A program made the position numbers and the translations under genes. This document shows positions 59,604 to 64,000 of a stretch of DNA of 64,000 nucleotides, piece by piece. Below the pieces are notes generated by a model. That model had not been told where the DNA came from. It ran no database searches and saw nothing but the letters and a program-made list of their open reading frames with translations. Each line of letters starts with the position of its first letter. The first letter of the stretch is position 1. The DNA lies in the NCBI RefSeq assembly GCF_036711975.1, contig NC_091972.1:5027001-5091000 (forward strand), read 5' to 3'. This stretch comes from Onthophagus taurus (taxonomy: Eukaryota > Arthropoda > Insecta > Coleoptera > Scarabaeidae).

Positions 59604-62081
59604 CAGTGGTCGATCGCAAAGCAGTTTTGAGTTGATCGCCAAGAAAATCATGAATCTGAAATATCTAATATCTGAGCCTCAGAGCAAAAAAAAAAGGAAG
59701 GTTATTTTAAACCTTTCGGTCGATCTTGGTAAGACATTTATATAAAAAGTCGATTTTGATCAAAAATTAGTGGACACTACTGCTCTAAATCGATTAAACG
59801 TCAAAATTGTTGATTTTCGAAAATTAACTCAATCATAACTGAAAAACTAAAAACGATGGAGAAATACTTTTTATACATAAAACCTTAGTAATGGACTATA
59901 AAGACTATATCTATAAAAAGATTGAACTCAATTATAACCGTTCTTTATTTAGTAGCTTTAAATCGACTAAATATCAACATTGTTGATTTTCGAAAATTGA
60001 CTCAATTATAACTCAAAAACGAAAAGCGATGGAGAAATACTTTTTATACATAAAACCTTAGTAATGGACCATAAAGACTAAATCCATAACAAGATTGAAC
60101 CCAATTATTACTATTTTTTAATTATAAGCTCTAAATCATTTAAACATCAAAATTGTTGATTTTCGAAAATTAACTCAATCATAACTCGTAAACTAAAAGC
60201 GATGGGGAAATATTTTTTATACATAAAACCTTAGTAATGGACCATAAAGACTAAATCCATAACAAGATTGAACCCAATTATTACCATTTTTTATTTATAA
60301 GCTCTAAATCGATTAAACATTAAAATTGTTGATTTTCGAAAATTAACTCAATCATAACTCATAAACTAAAAGCGATGGGGAAATATATTTTATACATAAA
60401 ACCTTAGTAATGGACCATAAAGACTAGATCTATAAGAAGATTGAACCCAATTATAATCATTCTTTATTTAGTAGCTTTAAATCGACTAAACATCAACATT
60501 GTTGATTTTCGAAAATTAACTCAAATATAACTCAAAAACTAAAAGCGATGGAGAAAAACTTTTTATACATAAAACCTTAGTAATGGGCTATAAAGATTAG
60601 ATCCATAACAAGATTGAATCCAATTATTACTATTTTTTATTTATAAGCTTTAAATCGATTAAACATCAAAATTGTTGATTTTCGAAAATTAACTCAATCA
60701 TAACTCAAAAACTAAAAGCGATGGAGAAAAACTTATTATACATAAAACCTTAGTAATGGGCGATAAAGACTAAATCCATAACAAAATTGAACCCAATTAT
60801 TACCATTTTTTATTTATAAGCTCTAAATCGATTAAACATGAAAATTGTTGATTTTCGAAAATTAACTCAATTATAACTCAAAAACTAAAAGCGATGGGGA
60901 AATACTTTTTATACATAAAACCTTAGTAATGGGCCATAAAGACTAAATCCATAACAAGATTGAACCCAATTATTACCATTTTTAATTTATAAGCTCTAAA
61001 TCGATTAAAGATCAAAATTGTTGATTTTCGAAAATTAACTCAATCATAACTCAAAAACTAAAAGCGATGGAGAAAAATTTTTTATACATAAAACCGTAGT
61101 AATGGGCCATAAAGACTAGATCCATAACAAGATTGAACCCAATTATTACTATTTTTTATTTATAAGCTCTAAATCGATTAAACATCAAAATTGTTGATTT
61201 TCGAAAATTAACTCAATTATAACTCAAAAACTAAAAGCGATGGAGAAATACTTTTTATACATAAAACCTTAGTAATGGACCATAAATACTAGATCCATAA
61301 AAAGATTGAACCCAATTATTACCATTTTTTATTTATAAGCTCTAAATCGATTAAACATCAAAATTGTTGATTTTCGAAAATTAACTCAATTATAACTCAA
61401 AAACTAAAAGCGATGAGGAAATACTTTTTATACATAAAACCTTAGTAATGGGCCATAAAGACTAAATCCATAACAAGATTGAACCCAATTATTACTATTT
61501 TTTATTTATAAGCTCTAAATCGGTTAAACATCAAAATTGTTGATTTTCGAAAATTAACTCAATTATAACTCAAAAATTAAAAGCGCTGAGGAAATACTTT
61601 TTATACATAAAACCTTAGTAATGGGCCATAAAGACTAAATCCATAACAAGATTGAACCCAATTATTACTATTTTTTATCTATAAGCTCTAAATCATTTAA
61701 ACATCAAAATTGTTGATTTTCGAAAATCAACTCAATCATATCTCAAAAATTAAAAGCGATGGAGAAATACTTTTTGTACATAAAACCTTAGTAATAGACC
61801 ATAAGGACTAGATCCATAAAAAGATTGAACCCAATTATTACCATTTTTTATTTATAAGCTCTAAACCGATTAAACATCAAAATTGTTGATTTTCGAAAAT
61901 TAACTCAATCATAACTCATAAACTAAAAGCGATGGGGAAATACTTCTTATACATAAAACCTTAGTAATGGGGCATAAGGACTAGATCCATAAAAAGATTG
62001 AACTCAATGATTACCATTTTTTATTTATAAGCTCTAAATCATAACATCGATTGCCAAAAAAATCATGAATCTGAAATATCT
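59604..62081. mobile_element. Satellite-bearing hAT-like element (172-bp family), copy 3
   Basis: Starts CAGTGGTCGATCGCAAAGC directly after ATATAGAT, which overlaps the stop codon of kinase pseudogene G. A first end module (to about 59785) is followed by about 13 monomers of about 172 bp in plus orientation (as at 10374). From about 62038 comes the beginning of the second end module, which is cut at about 62081 without a terminus. No transposase. Confidence 0.85.
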
Positions 62082-62730
62082 AGAGGTGGTTCGGCGACCA
62101 CCTTAACCTTTTCCGTTTTCGATTCGATTCCCCACAAGAACCTCGACAGTCTGAAGCTCTTCAGAAGGCATGGAACGATCTCTACATCGAGTACCTCTCC
62201 GTGATGATGGCTATGTTCCCCAAGTGTCTTCGGGCAGTGTGAAGCCGAAGCTTGGATATTTCGAAATTTACTCTATGTGCTTCGTAGAAGTCCCGCCAGA
62301 TCAACGAGGTCATCTTCGTAATGGAGGAGTGAAATCCTCAATGGGTTAATAGTTGAAACTTTCATTGATTCCATGTTCCGAGATAGCACCAACTGTACAT
62401 TATTTACGAAGAGTTTAACTTTAGTTCTTAGTACAATTTCAAATAGTTATGATAATTACAAGTTTATTTTACAACATTCGTGAAGTGAATTAAATTTAAC
62501 AACTAATTTTGTTTATTTCGTAATCACAAATCACATATAGGAATCAAATAATAATTACTTAATGGAAACTTAATAGTACAGATAACACGAAGGGGCTTGG
62601 TAATTGGCAGATTCATCCGCAATTATTTTCTTTAAAATAATAGACAAAATGCACGTAGTAAGGACACGACATCCTTTAAAAACCTCGTCACCATCTCAAA
62701 TCATTACAGTTTTGAAAATAATCTTACAAG
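62082..62730. other. GC-richer patch and upstream region of kinase H
   Basis: 62085-62340 is noticeably GC-richer than the rest of the window and has coding-like texture, but no frame stays open long enough and I recognise no protein. It may be a fragment of a mobile element. From 62341 on the DNA is AT-rich and should include the kinase H promoter. Confidence 0.35.
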
Positions 62731-63999
62731 ATGATTAACGGAATAACTTTAGATGATAGTGTTCAAGATGCGATTAAAAATATTAAAATAAATTTAAAGT
62801 TTGATAAAAATACCGATGTGAAAGTGTCTGAAGGATCAGCTTCCGGTGATGGTTACGCTTCAAAAACTTGCGCCGTCCAATTAAAATCGAATGAAAAAAA
62901 ATTAGATTTGTTCGTAAAATACTTTCCGATCGACACCATCCAACAAAAAGAAGTGATTATAAAATTATTTAACAATGAGACTCGATTTTACGATCAAATT
63001 TACCCGATCTTCGAAAAATTTCAACTTTATAAAAACGTTAAAGCCCCTTTTAATAACGTACCGAAATATTTTAATCCGGGTGAAACTCGCGGGTTAAAAC
63101 CGATCGTTTTAGAGAACTTAAAAGTTGAAGGATTCGATTTACGTAATCGACAAGAATTGATAGACGAGGAACATTTATGTTTAGCTTTGAAAGCGTTTGG
63201 GAAACTTCACGCCACCGGTTTTGCCTTGAAAGATCAAGATTTTGAAACATTTTTGAAGATAACCGATGGGGTTAAAGACGTTTTAGCCGATACGATTGTT
63301 GAGAGTGGGTTCGATAAAGTTATCGGAAGCTGTATTACGCAGTTTATTGAAAGTTTAGATCCGAAGGAAGATAAAGATATTTTAAGAGCTTCGAATGGTT
63401 TGCAAGAAAGTGTTGTGGATTTTATAAGAAATATTCCGGAGTTTCAAGGAAGATATTGTACTTTTTTGCAAGGCGATTGTTGGTCAAATAATATGATGTT
63501 TTTGTATAAGGTATAAAATTAAATTAGTTAAATTTGTTATTAATTAATTAAAATTTTTTAGGGTTCGAATAAGCCGTTAGGGATTAAATTAATCGATTGG
63601 CAAATTATAAGGGTTAATTACCCGGTTTTTGATTTAAGCTACTTCTTCTACAGCGCTGCAACTTCGAAAATGTTGGGAAATTGGGAGAATTACATGGGTA
63701 TTTATCATAAATACTTTAGTGAGCATTGCAGAAATCTTGGGAGTGACCCAAATGAGTTATACCCTTTTGAGGTTCTTAAGGAACATTGGAGGAAGTACTC
63801 GAAATACGGATTGGGGATGGCGTTTTTGCTTGTTAAAGCGATGCTTTATGACAAGGATGAAGCACCTGATTTAGCGAAATCTTTGGAAGGTGATAAAATT
63901 GATGCGAATATATTTAATAACAAAACGAGACATCAAGATGTTTACGATAGAAAAATGAAGGATATATTTAGGCATTTTATCGTTAACAAATTTATTTAA
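62731..63999 (+). CDS. EcKinase-like (CHK domain) protein H, QGD type
   Basis: Two exons, 62731-63510 and 63562-63999, giving 405 residues; the stop codon is the last codon before the window edge. Motifs: SEGSASGDGYASKTCAVQL, KLDLFVKYFPID, LKPIVLENLKVEGFDLRN, QGDCWSNNMMFLYK (Q247, D249), IKLIDWQIIRVNYPVFDLSY. It diverges most from D/E/F but shares the QGD loop and the single intron. The cluster may continue beyond the window. Confidence 0.93.
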
Positions 64000-64000
64000 A

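Overview
The window is AT-rich, intron-bearing animal DNA, and the gene content points to an insect. It carries a cluster of ecdysteroid-kinase-like (EcKinase/CHK) genes, a family expanded in insects, compact housekeeping genes with short introns, and many DNA transposons of kinds common in insect genomes. A beetle is my best guess, but no single diagnostic sequence proves the order. Exon structures below were read by eye from splice sites, and reading-frame phase was checked across every junction.

Layout. 1-3.4 kb is repeat-rich: the right part of a long inverted-repeat element, a Harbinger transposase fragment and a LINE tail. 3.4-14.3 kb is the minus-strand FEM1B gene, whose two large introns are packed with foldback elements, a Tc1 relic and a satellite-bearing element. 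15.4-26.1 kb holds compact housekeeping genes: CHMP4 (ESCRT-III), NUDT2 (Ap4A hydrolase), galla-1/CIAO2A (Fe-S/MIP18 family) and threonyl-tRNA synthetase. The synthetase appears to have two alternative first exons, one encoding a mitochondrial-type presequence, and its third intron holds a broken LTR-retroelement fossil invaded by a satellite-bearing transposon. 26.4-27.3 kb is a Bcl-2 family gene, head-to-head with the synthetase. 28.2 and 34.2 kb carry two small secreted-protein genes of unrecognised family, one with a basic helical C-terminus and one Gly/Tyr-rich. They are separated by a nested stack of DNA transposons set in a tandemly repeated LINE tail.

35.4-64 kb is the kinase cluster: seven intact EcKinase-like genes and one pseudogene, on both strands. 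Two (A, B) keep the usual HGD catalytic loop. The other six have QGD instead. Three close paralogues (D, E, F) share an upstream block with two GATA-factor motifs, which would fit gut or fat-body expression (inference).

The most striking pattern is non-coding. At least three kinds of non-autonomous DNA transposon, with hAT-like (8-bp target duplications), piggyBac-like (TTAA) and Tc1/mariner-like (TA) termini, each carry a tandem satellite array between their inverted ends. The monomers are unrelated in length: about 172, 455, 190 and 122 bp. Two families occur several times in the window. This suggests that local satellite DNA is being seeded by transposition.
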